A stretch of 64,000 nucleotides of DNA, taken from assembly GCF_001584185.1 (NCBI RefSeq), contig NZ_CP013234.1:3348001-3412000 (forward strand). Direction: 5' to 3'. The position numbers and the translations under genes were made by a program. The notes below the pieces were generated by a model, which was not told the DNA's origin, did not search any database, and saw only the letters and a list, made by a program, of their open reading frames with translations. The DNA is from Collimonas pratensis (lineage in GTDB: Bacteria; Pseudomonadota; Gammaproteobacteria; Burkholderiales; Burkholderiaceae_D). Positions 45,472-54,892 of the stretch are shown here, piece by piece (position 1 is the first letter of the stretch; the number at the start of each line of letters is the position of its first letter).

Positions 45472-46350
45472 TCAGGCTGGCTGACGCCGCACCGCCATTT
45501 TGCGGCCAAAGCCAACGACGATCAGCACTGCCAGCGCAAACAGCAGATTGCGTCCCGCCAGCGCTTCCCCGAGCAGCAACGCCGCTCCCAGCAATGTCAT
45601 AAACGGCTGCAATAATTGCACTTGGCCAACACGCGCGATGCCGCCCAGGGCCAAGCCCTTGTACCAAAAGAAAAAGCCGATGAACATCGAGAACAGCGAA
45701 ACGTAGGCAAAGCCCAGCCAGGCCTTGGGCGAAGCGCTGATCCCATAGCGCCAGCCGAGCCAGGCGGTAATCGGCAACAGGACCGGCAGCGACAGCAGCA
45801 AGGCCCAGCCGATCACTTGCTGGCCGCCCATGGTTTGCGCCAGGCGGCCACCTTCGGCATAGCCCATGGCGGCGGCCACCACGGCCGCCAGCAGCGCCAG
45901 GTCGGCCATCTGCAAGCCGCCACCACCCTGACTGAGTGCAAAAACAACAACAATTCCGCTGCCGGCGACGGCGGCAATCCAGAATCCGGTCGAGGGTCGC
46001 TCGCCAAAGCGCAGCGCCGCAAACATCGCCGTCGCCAGCGGCAGGATGCCGAGCACGATGGCGCCGTGCGCAGCTGGCACGTAGCGCATCGCCACCGACG
46101 AAAACACGGGGAAGCCGACCACCACGCCGAGCGCTGTCAGCGCCAGCGCTTTCCACTGCGCACCGTGCGGCCGGGCTGCCTTCAGCTTCCATAGCAGCGG
46201 GACGGAACACAAGGCCGCCACCACCGCCCGGCCGAAGGCGACAAATACTGGATTCAGTTCCGCCACCGCCATCCGCGTAAACGGCAACGTCAGGCTGAAT
46301 ATAGCCACCCCGACCAGCCCCAGCCACATGCCCTTCGATTCGTCTGTCAT
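45472..46350 (-). CDS. EamA/DMT-superfamily transporter
   Basis: A 292-aa inner-membrane protein with ten predicted transmembrane helices in two EamA repeats. The first repeat begins GLVGVAIFSLTLPFTRMAVAELNPVFVAFGRA and has AMRYVPAAHGAIVLGILPLATA. The second shows FSMFIGFFFWYKGLALGGIARVGQVQLLQPFMTLL. Members export amino acids or metabolites. The substrate is unknown, but its placement between RidA/aminotransferase and LysE suggests amino-acid export. It ends with basic GRKMAVRRQPA, consistent with a cytoplasmic C-terminus. Confidence 0.88.
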   Translation of the reverse strand: MTDESKGMWLGLVGVAIFSLTLPFTRMAVAELNPVFVAFGRAVVAALCSVPLLWKLKAARPHGAQWKALALTALGVVVGFPVFSSVAMRYVPAAHGAIVLGILPLATAMFAALRFGERPSTGFWIAAVAGSGIVVVFALSQGGGGLQMADLALLAAVVAAAMGYAEGGRLAQTMGGQQVIGWALLLSLPVLLPITAWLGWRYGISASPKAWLGFAYVSLFSMFIGFFFWYKGLALGGIARVGQVQLLQPFMTLLGAALLLGEALAGRNLLFALAVLIVVGFGRKMAVRRQPA

Positions 46351-46404
46351 GTCGCCTGTCTTCTATTTATCGATGGATTGGATTGAAGCGGGACGATCTT
46401 GCCC

Positions 46405-47004
46405 TCAGAGCCAGATCGACACCGCAGAATAAATGGTCAGCAGCACCATCACTGCACAAAAGCTGCGTTGCCACACAGGTTGTCCCAGATAACGCCGCAG
46501 CACCGAACCGGCGGCGGCCCAGACGCCCACGCATGGCAGGTTGATCACCGAGAAAATCAGGCAGTACAAGCCAATCGACAGCCAGATCGGCTGCAGCGGC
46601 GGCAGGAATGCCGAGGCGCTGGTGATGGCCATGATCCAGGCCTTGGGGTTGGCAGCCTGGAAAGCCGCCGCGCCCAAAAAGGTCATCGGTTTGTGACCGC
46701 TTTCCAGCTCGGACTTGAAAGACATCTTGCGCAGCTTCCAGGCCAGGTACAGCAGATAGGCCGAGCCAAGGGTTTTGAGGATCACGTGGATCGATGGCAC
46801 GGCCAGCACCAGGCTGCCGATGCCCACCGCGCACAGTACCAGCATCACGCCAAAACCGAAGGTCACGCCCAGCATGTGCGGCACCGTCCGGCTGAAACCG
46901 AACATGATGCCGGACGAGGTCAGCATGATGTTGTTGGGGCCCGGTGTGATCGACGACACAAAGGCGAACACGGCCAGCGGCAGCAAGGTCTCCAGCAGCA
47001 TCAT
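46405..47004 (-). CDS. LysE-family amino-acid exporter
   Basis: A 199-aa LysE/RhtB-type exporter with about six transmembrane helices. The family motif is SSITPGPNNIMLTSSGIMFGFSRTVPHMLGVTFG, followed by LGSAYLLYLAWKLRKM and FQAANPKAWIMAIT. It overlaps the preceding DUF2917 gene by 4 bases (ATGA), so the two are co-translated. The operon is divergent from a MocR regulator, a pairing common for RhtB/LysE exporters, implying control by an amino acid or PLP-linked ligand. Confidence 0.9.
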   Translation of the reverse strand: MMLLETLLPLAVFAFVSSITPGPNNIMLTSSGIMFGFSRTVPHMLGVTFGFGVMLVLCAVGIGSLVLAVPSIHVILKTLGSAYLLYLAWKLRKMSFKSELESGHKPMTFLGAAAFQAANPKAWIMAITSASAFLPPLQPIWLSIGLYCLIFSVINLPCVGVWAAAGSVLRRYLGQPVWQRSFCAVMVLLTIYSAVSIWL

Positions 47005-47327
47005 GACACGCTGGTGGCAGGATGGAAGCCAGGACCGCGCAGGCGCGCCAGCAAGGCCCGCAGGATGCTCGGCCTGCCACGGTGGCGCTGCGGCAGGCCG
47101 CTCAGGCTGATGCGGCTGTTGCCGGGATCGGACTCGACCACCACCATCCGCCCCGGCAGCAGGGTCAGCGCACGGCCGGCGTGCAGCCAGTGATCTTCCG
47201 GCTGCCCTTCAAAAGTCACCCAGACGCGGCCGCTGACCACCTTCAGTATCAACTGCTGCTCGGTGACGCCGGACAGCACGCTGCCGCCGGACAAGGTATG
47301 AGACTGTTGCTCGAATAGTGTTTGCAT
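47001..47327 (-). CDS. DUF2917 protein
   Basis: A 108-aa cytoplasmic protein starting MQTLFEQQSHTLSGGS. The cupin-like small beta domain with GRVWVTFEGQPEDHWLHAGRALTLLPGRMVVVES is the DUF2917 signature seen in Burkholderiales. The Arg-rich tail (PQRHRGRPSILRALLARLRG) is basic. It precedes and overlaps lysE and is divergent from the MocR gene. ATG 47327 is preferred over an upstream frame opening at 47414, which would run across the operator repeats. Confidence 0.8.
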   Translation of the reverse strand: MQTLFEQQSHTLSGGSVLSGVTEQQLILKVVSGRVWVTFEGQPEDHWLHAGRALTLLPGRMVVVESDPGNSRISLSGLPQRHRGRPSILRALLARLRGPGFHPATSVS

Positions 47328-47385
47328 GGCGCACTCGCTTCCTGATTTGCAGCATTGAGGATTTAGGTCTATGCTAAGCCAATAT

Positions 47386-47454
47386 ACCAATACAGTACCA
47401 ATACAGTTAAACAAGTAATTTCTGACATTGTCTCGGCCAAACCACCAATACAGT
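47386..47454. promoter_or_regulatory. Triple 11-bp direct repeat, MocR operator candidate
   Basis: ACCAATACAGT occurs head-to-tail at 47386-47396 and 47397-47407, and again at 47444-47454 overlapping the GTG start of the MocR gene. It lies in the 125-bp divergent spacer. MocR regulators such as GabR and PdxR bind direct repeats. Confidence 0.75.
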
Positions 47455-48940
47455 GACCATCACAGTGACCAACACAGCCCCTCCCCGCAAGCTGAGCAGC
47501 AGCCAACTGCCCCAGCTGCCATCTGCCACGCAGCCGCTGTCGCGCGATAGCGATACCTCGCTGGTCGAACAGATCGTGCGCAGCATTGAATCCCGCATCA
47601 GCGACCGCCTGCTGCGCAGCGGCGCGCGCATGCCGTCGATCCGCCAGTTTGCCGACAGCCACAGCGTGTCGCGCTTCACGGTGGTGGAAGCCTACGACCG
47701 GCTGGTGGCCAAGGGCTGCCTGGAATCGCGCCGCGGCTCCGGCTTTTACGTGCGCGAGCGTTCGCCGCTGTTGGCCGAACGCGGCAGCAATGCCGCAAGC
47801 GACAAGCAGCCGCAACTGATCGACGTGGTCTGGCTGGTGCGCAATATGCACCAGCAGGCGCCGAACAAGAAAATGCCCGGCTCCGGCATGTTTCCCAGCG
47901 AGTGGCTGGACGCCGACCTGATCGCCAACGCCCTGCGCAGCATCAGCCGGCAGAATCCGGCGCAACTGCTTTCCTACGGCATCCCGCAAGGCTTCCTGCC
48001 GCTGCGCCAGCAATTGCAGCTGAAGATGGCCGAACTGGAAATCGCCGCTACACCGGAACAGTTCGTCACAACGACAGGCGTAACCCAGGGGCTGGACCTG
48101 GTGGCGCGCCACTTTACCCAGCCCGGTGATGTGATCCTGGTCGACGACCCGTCCTGGTTCCTGATGTTTGCGTCGTTCGCCGCGCTGGGCGCCAGGGTGG
48201 TCGGCGTGCCGCGCCTGGCCGACGGCCCGGACATGGCCAAGCTGGCCGAGCTGGTCGCGCTACACAAGCCCAAGCTGTACGTGCTGGTGTCGGTGCTGCA
48301 CAACCCGACTTCGACCTCGCTGTCGGCAGCCAAGGCGTTCCAGATTCTCAAGCTGGCTGAAGAACATGATTTCATGATTGTCGAGGACGACATCTATTGC
48401 GATATGCACCCAGGTTCGGCGGTACAGCCGGCGACCCGCATTGCCTCGCTCGACCAGCTCAACCGCGTGATCTACATGGGCGGCTTTTCGAAGACGCTCT
48501 CGCCCAACCTGCGTTCCGGCTTCATCGCCACCTCGCTCGAGCTGGCCCAGCACTTTGCCGACCGCAAGATGCTGACCAACCTGACCAGCGCTGAAGTCGG
48601 CGAACGGGTGGTCTATAAAATCCTCTCCGAAGGCCATTACCGCAAGCATCTGGACCGCTTGCGCAGCAAGCTCGACAGCGTGCGCGACCGCACCATCCGG
48701 CAGATGGAAAGGATAGGCATGACGGTCGACATCAGCACCCCGGCCGGCATCTTTGTCTGGGCCGATACCGGCCACGACACCAATGTGATGGCGGAAAAAG
48801 CTTTGGCGGAGGGCTTCCTGCTGGCGCCCGGCGCCCTGTTCTCGCCCAGCCAGCTGCCCTCCTCGCGCATGCGAATCAACGTGGCAGCGATGTCAGACCC
48901 CGCCATCTGGCGCTTCCTGGAACAGGAATGTGGCAAGTGA
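47453..48940 (+). CDS. MocR-type (GntR-aminotransferase) transcriptional regulator
   Basis: A 495-aa regulator. The N-terminal GntR winged helix (about 30-100) contains LLRSGARMPSIRQFADSHSVSRFTVVEAYDRL and GSGFYV. The C-terminal aminotransferase-like domain has the PLP lysine Lys347 in YMGGFSKTLSPNLRSGF and IVEDDIYCDMHPGS. Such proteins bind PLP or a PLP-amino-acid adduct and regulate transport or B6 genes. The GTG start at 47453 begins MTITVTN; a third operator repeat overlaps it, suggesting autorepression. Divergent from DUF2917-lysE, which is the likely target. Confidence 0.9.
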   Translation: MTITVTNTAPPRKLSSSQLPQLPSATQPLSRDSDTSLVEQIVRSIESRISDRLLRSGARMPSIRQFADSHSVSRFTVVEAYDRLVAKGCLESRRGSGFYVRERSPLLAERGSNAASDKQPQLIDVVWLVRNMHQQAPNKKMPGSGMFPSEWLDADLIANALRSISRQNPAQLLSYGIPQGFLPLRQQLQLKMAELEIAATPEQFVTTTGVTQGLDLVARHFTQPGDVILVDDPSWFLMFASFAALGARVVGVPRLADGPDMAKLAELVALHKPKLYVLVSVLHNPTSTSLSAAKAFQILKLAEEHDFMIVEDDIYCDMHPGSAVQPATRIASLDQLNRVIYMGGFSKTLSPNLRSGFIATSLELAQHFADRKMLTNLTSAEVGERVVYKILSEGHYRKHLDRLRSKLDSVRDRTIRQMERIGMTVDISTPAGIFVWADTGHDTNVMAEKALAEGFLLAPGALFSPSQLPSSRMRINVAAMSDPAIWRFLEQECGK

Positions 48941-48996
48941 GCGCGACAAATAAGCGTGACAAATAAGCAAGTTAAGCAGCCGCCACCCAATCCACT

Positions 48997-49024
48997 CTTG
49001 TAAAATCCGGATTGCTCCCCATTT
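48997..49024 (+). promoter_or_regulatory. Predicted sigma32 heat-shock promoter of htpG
   Basis: CTTGTAA (48997-49003), a 13-base spacer and CCCCATTT (49017-49024) match the RpoH consensus CTTGAAA-N(11-15)-CCCCATnT, about 110 bases before htpG. Confidence 0.8.
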
Positions 49025-49132
49025 TTTGACCAATGCACAGGATGAAAGCAGCGCCAAACAGGCCGCTTTGCCTTTTTATTGCTAACTTTGTCGTTTTAAC
49101 ATCATCTTTTCTACGTTTATATAGAGGAAACA

Positions 49133-51046
49133 ATGGCCGTATCCGAAAAGCAAACCCTTGGTTTTCAGGCAGAAGTAAAGCAGCTGCTGCAATTGATGAT
49201 CCACTCGCTGTACTCCAACAAGGAAATTTTCCTGCGCGAGCTGGTTTCCAATGCATCCGATGCCGCCGACAAGCTGCGCTTTGAAGCGATCAACAACGGC
49301 GCCCTGTTCGAGAACGATCCTGAACTGAAGATCAAGGTCGCCTTCGACAAGGCTGCGCGCACCATCACGATCTCGGACAACGGCATCGGCATGAGCCGCG
49401 ATGAAGCCATCTCGCACCTGGGCACCATCGCCAAATCCGGCACCAAGGAATTCTTCTCGAAACTGTCCGGCGACCAGCAAAAGGATGCGGCGCTGATCGG
49501 CCAGTTCGGCGTCGGCTTCTACTCTGCCTTCATCATCGCTGACAAGATCACGGTCGACACCCGCCGCGCAGGCGCCAGCGCCACCGAAGGCGTGCGCTGG
49601 GAATCCACCGGCGCCGGCGATTTCAGCATCGAAGCGATCGACAAGCCATCGCGCGGTACCGACATCGTCCTCCATCTGCGCGAAGGCGAGGATGAATACC
49701 TGTCCGCCTGGAAGCTGAAATCCATTATCCGCAAATATTCCGACCATATCTCGCTGCCGATCGTGATGCAGAAAGAAGAATGGGACGAAGAAAAGAAAGA
49801 AACCGTCGTCAAGGATGAGTTCGAGACCGTCAACCAGGCCAGCGCACTATGGGCCCGCAGCAAGTCCGACATCACCGAAGAACAGTACGTCGAATTCTAC
49901 AAGCACGTTTCGCACGATTTCGAAGCGCCGCTGACCTACACCCACAACCGGGTTGAAGGCCGCAGCGAATACACGCAGCTGCTGTATGTGCCAAGCCGCG
50001 CCCCGTTCGACCTGTGGGACCGCAACAAGCGCGGCGGCATCAAGCTGTACGTCAAGCGCGTCTTCATCATGGACGACGCCGAGCAGCTGATGCCGGTCTA
50101 CCTGCGCTTCGTCAAGGGCGTGATCGATTCCAGCGACCTGCCATTGAACGTGTCGCGTGAAATCCTGCAGGAATCGCGCGATGTGCGCGTGATCCGCGAA
50201 GGCTCGACCAAGCGCGTACTGGGCTTGCTGGAAGAACTGGCCAACAGCGACGACCAGGCGCAAAAAGACAAGTACGCCAGCTTCTGGAAAGAGTTCGGCC
50301 AGGTCCTGAAAGAAGGTATAGGCGAAGATGCAACCAACAAGGACCGCATCGCCAAGCTGCTGCGCTTTGCCTCCACCAGCAACGACGGCGATGCACAGAC
50401 CGTATCCTTCGCCGACTACATCGGCCGCATGAAAGAAGGCCAGGACAAGATCTATTACGCTACCGGTGAAACCTTTGCCGCCGCCAAGAACAGCCCGCAC
50501 CTGGAAATCTTCCGCAAAAAGGGCGTAGAAGTCTTGCTGCTGACCGACCGCGTCGACGAATGGATGCTGTCCTTCCTGCAGGATTTCGAAGGCAAGGAAC
50601 TGGCCTCGGTGGCCAAGGGCGGCCTCGATCTCGGCACCCTGGAAGATGAAGCCGAGAAGAAGCAGCATGAAGAAACCGAAACCCAGTTCAAGGATCTGGT
50701 TGAGAAGATGAAAGCCGCCCTGGCCGATAAAGCCAAGGACGTGCGCGTCACCTTCCGCCTGACCGATTCGCCAGCCTGTCTGGTGGCCGATGAAAACGAA
50801 CTGTCGGGTAACCTGTTACGCATGCTCAAGGCCGCCGGCCAGGAAGCACCGGATTCCAAGCCTATTCTGGAAATCAATCCGGACCATCCACTGGTGCAGC
50901 GCCTGAAGTATGAAGAAGCCAAGTTCGGCGACTGGTCGCATATCCTGTTCGACCAGGCCCTGCTGGCGGAAGGCGGCGCCCTGGCGGATCCGGCCGGTTT
51001 CGTCAAGCGTTTGAATGAAATGCTGCTGGGTATGACCGGCAAGTAA
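49133..51046 (+). CDS. htpG: Hsp90-family chaperone HtpG
   Basis: A 637-aa bacterial Hsp90. The N-terminal GHKL ATPase has [29 protein letters not shown] and [12 protein letters not shown]. The middle domain carries [11 protein letters not shown] and [11 protein letters not shown], and the C-terminal dimerisation domain has [10 protein letters not shown]. It folds or reactivates client proteins during heat and oxidative stress. AGAGGA lies just before the ATG. A sigma32-type promoter is upstream and a strong terminator downstream, so it is a single-gene heat-shock unit. Confidence 0.97.
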   Translation: MAVSEKQTLGFQAEVKQLLQLMIHSLYSNKEIFLRELVSNASDAADKLRFEAINNGALFENDPELKIKVAFDKAARTITISDNGIGMSRDEAISHLGTIAKSGTKEFFSKLSGDQQKDAALIGQFGVGFYSAFIIADKITVDTRRAGASATEGVRWESTGAGDFSIEAIDKPSRGTDIVLHLREGEDEYLSAWKLKSIIRKYSDHISLPIVMQKEEWDEEKKETVVKDEFETVNQASALWARSKSDITEEQYVEFYKHVSHDFEAPLTYTHNRVEGRSEYTQLLYVPSRAPFDLWDRNKRGGIKLYVKRVFIMDDAEQLMPVYLRFVKGVIDSSDLPLNVSREILQESRDVRVIREGSTKRVLGLLEELANSDDQAQKDKYASFWKEFGQVLKEGIGEDATNKDRIAKLLRFASTSNDGDAQTVSFADYIGRMKEGQDKIYYATGETFAAAKNSPHLEIFRKKGVEVLLLTDRVDEWMLSFLQDFEGKELASVAKGGLDLGTLEDEAEKKQHEETETQFKDLVEKMKAALADKAKDVRVTFRLTDSPACLVADENELSGNLLRMLKAAGQEAPDSKPILEINPDHPLVQRLKYEEAKFGDWSHILFDQALLAEGGALADPAGFVKRLNEMLLGMTGK

Positions 51047-51087
51047 TCCCAGAGCGGTTTGCCGCCTGCTTCGCAGGACAAGCAATC

Positions 51088-51124
51088 AAGGGCTGCCAGG
51101 CAGATTGTCTGGCAGCCCTTTTCT
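51088..51124 (+). terminator. Terminator of htpG
   Basis: AAGGGCTGCCAG / CTGGCAGCCCTT, a perfect 12-bp stem with a 9-nt loop followed by a T-rich tail. Confidence 0.9.
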
Positions 51125-51143
51125 TTACGGCCGGCGGCCTGCC

Positions 51144-54089
51144 TTACGGGGCGACGTCGAATTCACCGACAAAGACCGTATCCTGCCGGTCCTTCAGGCG
51201 CAGCGTCACCATTTGCTCCTTCTGCTGGGGCGTGCCGAACGCGGTCGTCAGCTTGACCTGCAAGGTGGTGTCGCCGGCAATCAGCTGCTGGCTGTTGCCG
51301 AAGTAATTGGCTTCTATCTTGTACTTGCCCGGCTTCGCCTTGCGCAGCGAGAATTCCTCCGGCCCATACCCCTGCGTGAAATCACGTGACATGCGGCCTC
51401 CCTGGTGTGTCAACGGATAGCCGTAGAAGCATTTTTCGCCATTCGGATCGGTCACCCACAGATCCATATCGGAATTATCCGCATCCCAGGTCATCACCAC
51501 GCGCAAATCGAGCGGCATGTTCTTCAGGAAACGCGGATCCATCCGGCTGGTGTCGAGCGCAACGCCGGCCGTCGCCACGATCTGGTTCAGCTCAGCCAGG
51601 GCAATCGTTTCGATTTCCGGAAAGCGCGCATCCCATGGCCGCTGCACTACTTCGTACAACTGATCGATCGCCAGCTGGTACTGCTGGTTGGCAGCGTAAG
51701 CCAGTCCCAGATCGCGGAACGATTGCGGTTCTTCTTCGGCCAACTGCCTGACCTTTTCAAAGACCGGGATGGCCAGCGCCGGGGCTCCGGCCTGCAGCAG
51801 GCGATAGCCCAGTATGCGCAGCACAGCGCGGTTTTCCAGGTCCATCTCCGCCAGGTTGGACAAGACGCGCAAGGCCAGATCGCGCTGTCCCTTCTCCAGC
51901 AGGACGTCGGCGGCATCGAGGAAGAAGGCGCTGCTGTTGGCGTAACTTGGCTTTTCGTCGAGATAGATGGCGTACACGGTATCCGCCGACGCTGCCTTGA
52001 GACGGTCGATATACGGCGCATTGGCGCTCCACTTCTGCAGCGCCACGCTGATTTCCGGCATTGCGGGCGCGGCATCGCTGCTTGCCACGGACTTTGCTGA
52101 ATAATTGGCGGCTCCCTCCGAAAAGCGTTGGCGGCTGGCAACTGGAGCCGGAGCCGGCGGTGGTTCCGCAGCTGCGGGAGGCGCGATCACCGGAGCTGCC
52201 ACAGCCGAAACAGGAGCCGGAGACGCCAGTTCCGGGGCAGTCATGGCTGCCGGCGGAATGATCGCACGCACCCGACCGGCGCCGCTGAGGGCATCAGGCG
52301 TGGTTTTTTTAGGCTTAGGCATGTCGTCTTTAGAAAAATCTTTCTCCCACCAGGCGATCTTGTGCTGGAACTGCTGCAGCACGTTTTCCATATGCCGGCT
52401 ACGCGTCTGCCTGAGGTCGCCATCGCGCAGTTTCTTCAGCTGATTGAACGCGGCCTGATATTCTTGCGGCGGAGCGACGTCGTAGCGTACGTAATCGTCA
52501 AGGCGCTCAAGCACGATCAATGAGGTCTCGCGGGTCGCCAGGCCAAATTGCTGCCCGATGCGGCGGATCTCTGCGCGATGCACATCACGGTTGCCTTCCA
52601 GTTCGCGCAGGCGGTACCCTGCCCACAGATAGGCTGCCAGCGGGTGCGCGGGCGCGGTTGCCGAGAGCGGGATGGTAGTCGTTAGCAACCGGCCGTTTTG
52701 CCGTGTCGTGAGCGTCAGCTGAGCTTCCGGATTACGCAAACGGCCAGCGATACGGAGTATGCCGTTTTTGGCGTCGTGCGACTCGATTTGCAAATCGCTG
52801 GCGCCGGCCGCGGTCAATGCTTCTACATGCGTCGCGTCGCTCAGCAAGGCTTGCGTCGCCGCAGCGGTAGTCTGCGCTGAAACCTGTATCAAGCGGCCGC
52901 CGGTATTTTCCGCCCAGGCGGACAGCAGACTGGCATCAGCCGCCAGCGCCGAGTTCAAGGCATACAGACGCTGGCCTGCAGCAAGCTTGGGGAAAGCCGC
53001 ATTGCCGTAATTGCTCAAGCCATCGCTCACCAGCAGGTATTCGCCGACATCCGCCTCCGGTTTCCAGTCGCTCAAAGCACTGGCGCCATCGTAGGCAGTG
53101 TTCTGCAAGATCTGGCGCAAGGCGCTCCAGTTGCCGTTGACGATATGGAAGGATTGTTCCGGTTCCGGCCTGTCACGCAAGCGGGTCAGACGCACTTCAG
53201 CATTGCCTGCGGCCTTGAAATAACGATCGAGAATGGTAAATTCTGCATCGTGGTCACGCGCCGCACCGGAGCCAGAACTATCCCACAGCAAGCCGATCAC
53301 CTTCGGCAAGCTGCGCGCCGTACGCGTCTCGGCTACCGGTATTTCGGTGACAAACCATGTGCCGTCATCGCGTACCTGGGTGTAAGTCTGCGGCTTCTCG
53401 CTGGCAGGTATCAGCAGATTGAGCATGCCGCTGGCGGCAAATCCGCTCTTATTGACATGCATCTGATACTGTTCACCGGTACGCACCAGGCCAATGGCGC
53501 CCAAGCTGCCGCTGGCCTGCGGCGCGGCCATGGCGCCATGCACATTGAGCGTCAGATCGAAATCGCGCATGCGGTCGCCGTAAGCCAGCGGCAAGCGGTA
53601 CTGCCAATTCTTACCCTGGCGCGCCAGCGACTCCACGTACCTGATCTCCACCGTGCGCGTACCGCCGGCTGGAATCGGATAGATTCTCAGTTTGAAATTA
53701 TTGCCCTGGGTAGCTTCCAGCAGGCCCGGATCGACCCGGCGTCGTTCGATTGCTTCGAATATCTGCCGACCCTTGGCTTTTTCAACCGGCACGGCAGGCC
53801 GCTGCCGCCCTTCGATATCCAGCGAAAAGCCGACGATCTGCTGGCCGTCGAGCAAGGGGAACTGCAGCTGCCCCTCAAGCAAGCGCCGGTTCGGATTGAA
53901 GAACACCATCTGCACCGTCGTCTGCGCCATGCCACCACTGATCTCGCCGCTGACGTGCAGGCTTTGCAGCGCAATCGGCTCTTCAGCGCCGTTAGCGATA
54001 ATCAGTCTGGGCGGCATCACCGTCCGTGCCTGCACCGTGGGAAGTAGCAATAGCAGCGCGCATAGTGCGGCCAACAAGCCTCGTAACAT
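51144..54089 (-). CDS. Periplasmic VIT-VWA-TPR-DUF2135 protein
   Basis: A 981-aa exported protein. Signal peptide MLRGLLAALCALLLLLPTVQA is followed by a VIT domain (about 25-150; VQMVFFNPNRRLLEGQLQFPLL) and a VWA domain (about 265-420) with a MIDAS-like DSSGS in GLLWDSSGSG. A helical region and a Pro/Ala-rich linker (about 600-680) come next. TPR-like helices follow (LLEKGQRDLALRVLSNLAEM, PQSFRDLGLAYAANQQYQLA), and the C-terminal DUF2135 beta domain (about 865-975) has MTWDADNSDMDLWVTDPNGE. It probably forms or senses envelope protein complexes. It is divergent from an ECF sigma factor, so likely its target. Function is not established. Confidence 0.85.
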   Translation of the reverse strand: MLRGLLAALCALLLLLPTVQARTVMPPRLIIANGAEEPIALQSLHVSGEISGGMAQTTVQMVFFNPNRRLLEGQLQFPLLDGQQIVGFSLDIEGRQRPAVPVEKAKGRQIFEAIERRRVDPGLLEATQGNNFKLRIYPIPAGGTRTVEIRYVESLARQGKNWQYRLPLAYGDRMRDFDLTLNVHGAMAAPQASGSLGAIGLVRTGEQYQMHVNKSGFAASGMLNLLIPASEKPQTYTQVRDDGTWFVTEIPVAETRTARSLPKVIGLLWDSSGSGAARDHDAEFTILDRYFKAAGNAEVRLTRLRDRPEPEQSFHIVNGNWSALRQILQNTAYDGASALSDWKPEADVGEYLLVSDGLSNYGNAAFPKLAAGQRLYALNSALAADASLLSAWAENTGGRLIQVSAQTTAAATQALLSDATHVEALTAAGASDLQIESHDAKNGILRIAGRLRNPEAQLTLTTRQNGRLLTTTIPLSATAPAHPLAAYLWAGYRLRELEGNRDVHRAEIRRIGQQFGLATRETSLIVLERLDDYVRYDVAPPQEYQAAFNQLKKLRDGDLRQTRSRHMENVLQQFQHKIAWWEKDFSKDDMPKPKKTTPDALSGAGRVRAIIPPAAMTAPELASPAPVSAVAAPVIAPPAAAEPPPAPAPVASRQRFSEGAANYSAKSVASSDAAPAMPEISVALQKWSANAPYIDRLKAASADTVYAIYLDEKPSYANSSAFFLDAADVLLEKGQRDLALRVLSNLAEMDLENRAVLRILGYRLLQAGAPALAIPVFEKVRQLAEEEPQSFRDLGLAYAANQQYQLAIDQLYEVVQRPWDARFPEIETIALAELNQIVATAGVALDTSRMDPRFLKNMPLDLRVVMTWDADNSDMDLWVTDPNGEKCFYGYPLTHQGGRMSRDFTQGYGPEEFSLRKAKPGKYKIEANYFGNSQQLIAGDTTLQVKLTTAFGTPQQKEQMVTLRLKDRQDTVFVGEFDVAP

Positions 54090-54139
54090 ATTATTCTCCG
54101 TTTATGCCGATACGCCGGCTTGCGATATGAAACGAAGCA

Positions 54140-54150
54140 GTTTCTGAAAC
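54140..54150. promoter_or_regulatory. Palindrome in the sigma factor/VIT-VWA divergent spacer
   Basis: GTTTCTGAAAC is symmetric except for its centre base and presents a GAAAC, the core of many ECF -35 elements, on both strands. No convincing -10 at standard spacing was found on either side. Confidence 0.3.
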
Positions 54151-54292
54151 GGGGTTAAATCCGCAAAAAATTTTTGTTCAGGAAGAAAATGGCTGGCCGG
54201 CAAGCATGCATCAGCGTATTGCTTTCTCGCACGGCACAAGTCACAATCGGCGCTACCGCCCTGCCGGGCCAAGAAGCTGCCGACTATCCGCC

Positions 54293-54892
54293 ATGCCCGC
54301 TGAACCCTCCGATGAATCGTTGATGCTCAATTACCGCGACGGTGACCTGGGCGCGTTCAGGGAGCTGTACCGGCGCCATAGCCAGGGTTTATACAAATTC
54401 ATTGCCTGGCGTTCGCCGCGCCGCGACTGGGTCGACGAGATCGCGCAAGACAGCTGGGCCGGCCTGCATCAGGCGCGCGCCCGCTATCAGCCTGAATCGC
54501 TGTTCCGGACGTATCTGTTCCAGATCGCGCGCAATCGCCTGATTGACCTGTTGCGCCAGCAGCAAACCTTGCTGGCCAGCGAAATGGGCCAGGGCGACGA
54601 CGAACAAACAGCATTCGACTACCTGGCCGAAACAGCGCAGGAAACGCTTTCGCCAGAAGCCGTGCTGGAAAACCGGGAGCGCATCGCCAGGCTGCACGCG
54701 GCGATACGGCTGCTGCCAGGGGAACAAAAAGAGGTTTTGATTTTGCAGCAATTTAACGGCATGAGCCTGGCAGAGATCGCACTGATTGTCGCCGCGCCGG
54801 AAGAGACCATCAAGAGCCGGCTGCGCTATGCCATGCGCAAATTGCGGCAGCAACTGACACCGGACCTGGATTCCAGCGAGGAGGCGGCATGA
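54293..54892 (+). CDS. ECF-type RNA polymerase sigma factor
   Basis: A 199-aa sigma-70 family factor with only regions 2 and 4. Region 2 covers about 10-80 (LMLNYRDGDLGAFRELYRRHSQGLYKFI, RTYLFQIARNRLIDLLRQ). After a long acidic linker (about 85-125), region 4 is ARLHAAIRLLPGEQKEVLILQQFNGMSLAEIA with helix-turn-helix APEETIKSRLRYAMRKLRQQL. ATG 54293 is chosen because region 2 follows directly; upstream in-frame residues are unconserved. It overlaps the next gene by 4 bases (ATGA), a strong sign of a sigma/partner pair, and is divergent from the VIT-VWA gene. Confidence 0.9.
   Translation: MPAEPSDESLMLNYRDGDLGAFRELYRRHSQGLYKFIAWRSPRRDWVDEIAQDSWAGLHQARARYQPESLFRTYLFQIARNRLIDLLRQQQTLLASEMGQGDDEQTAFDYLAETAQETLSPEAVLENRERIARLHAAIRLLPGEQKEVLILQQFNGMSLAEIALIVAAPEETIKSRLRYAMRKLRQQLTPDLDSSEEAA

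Noticed and set aside
45413..46327. 304-codon minus-strand frame overlapping the EamA transporter
   Set aside because: It overlaps the transporter almost completely in another frame. The transporter frame has ten hydrophobic helices and EamA motifs, while this one is Gly/Ala/Arg-rich without motifs.
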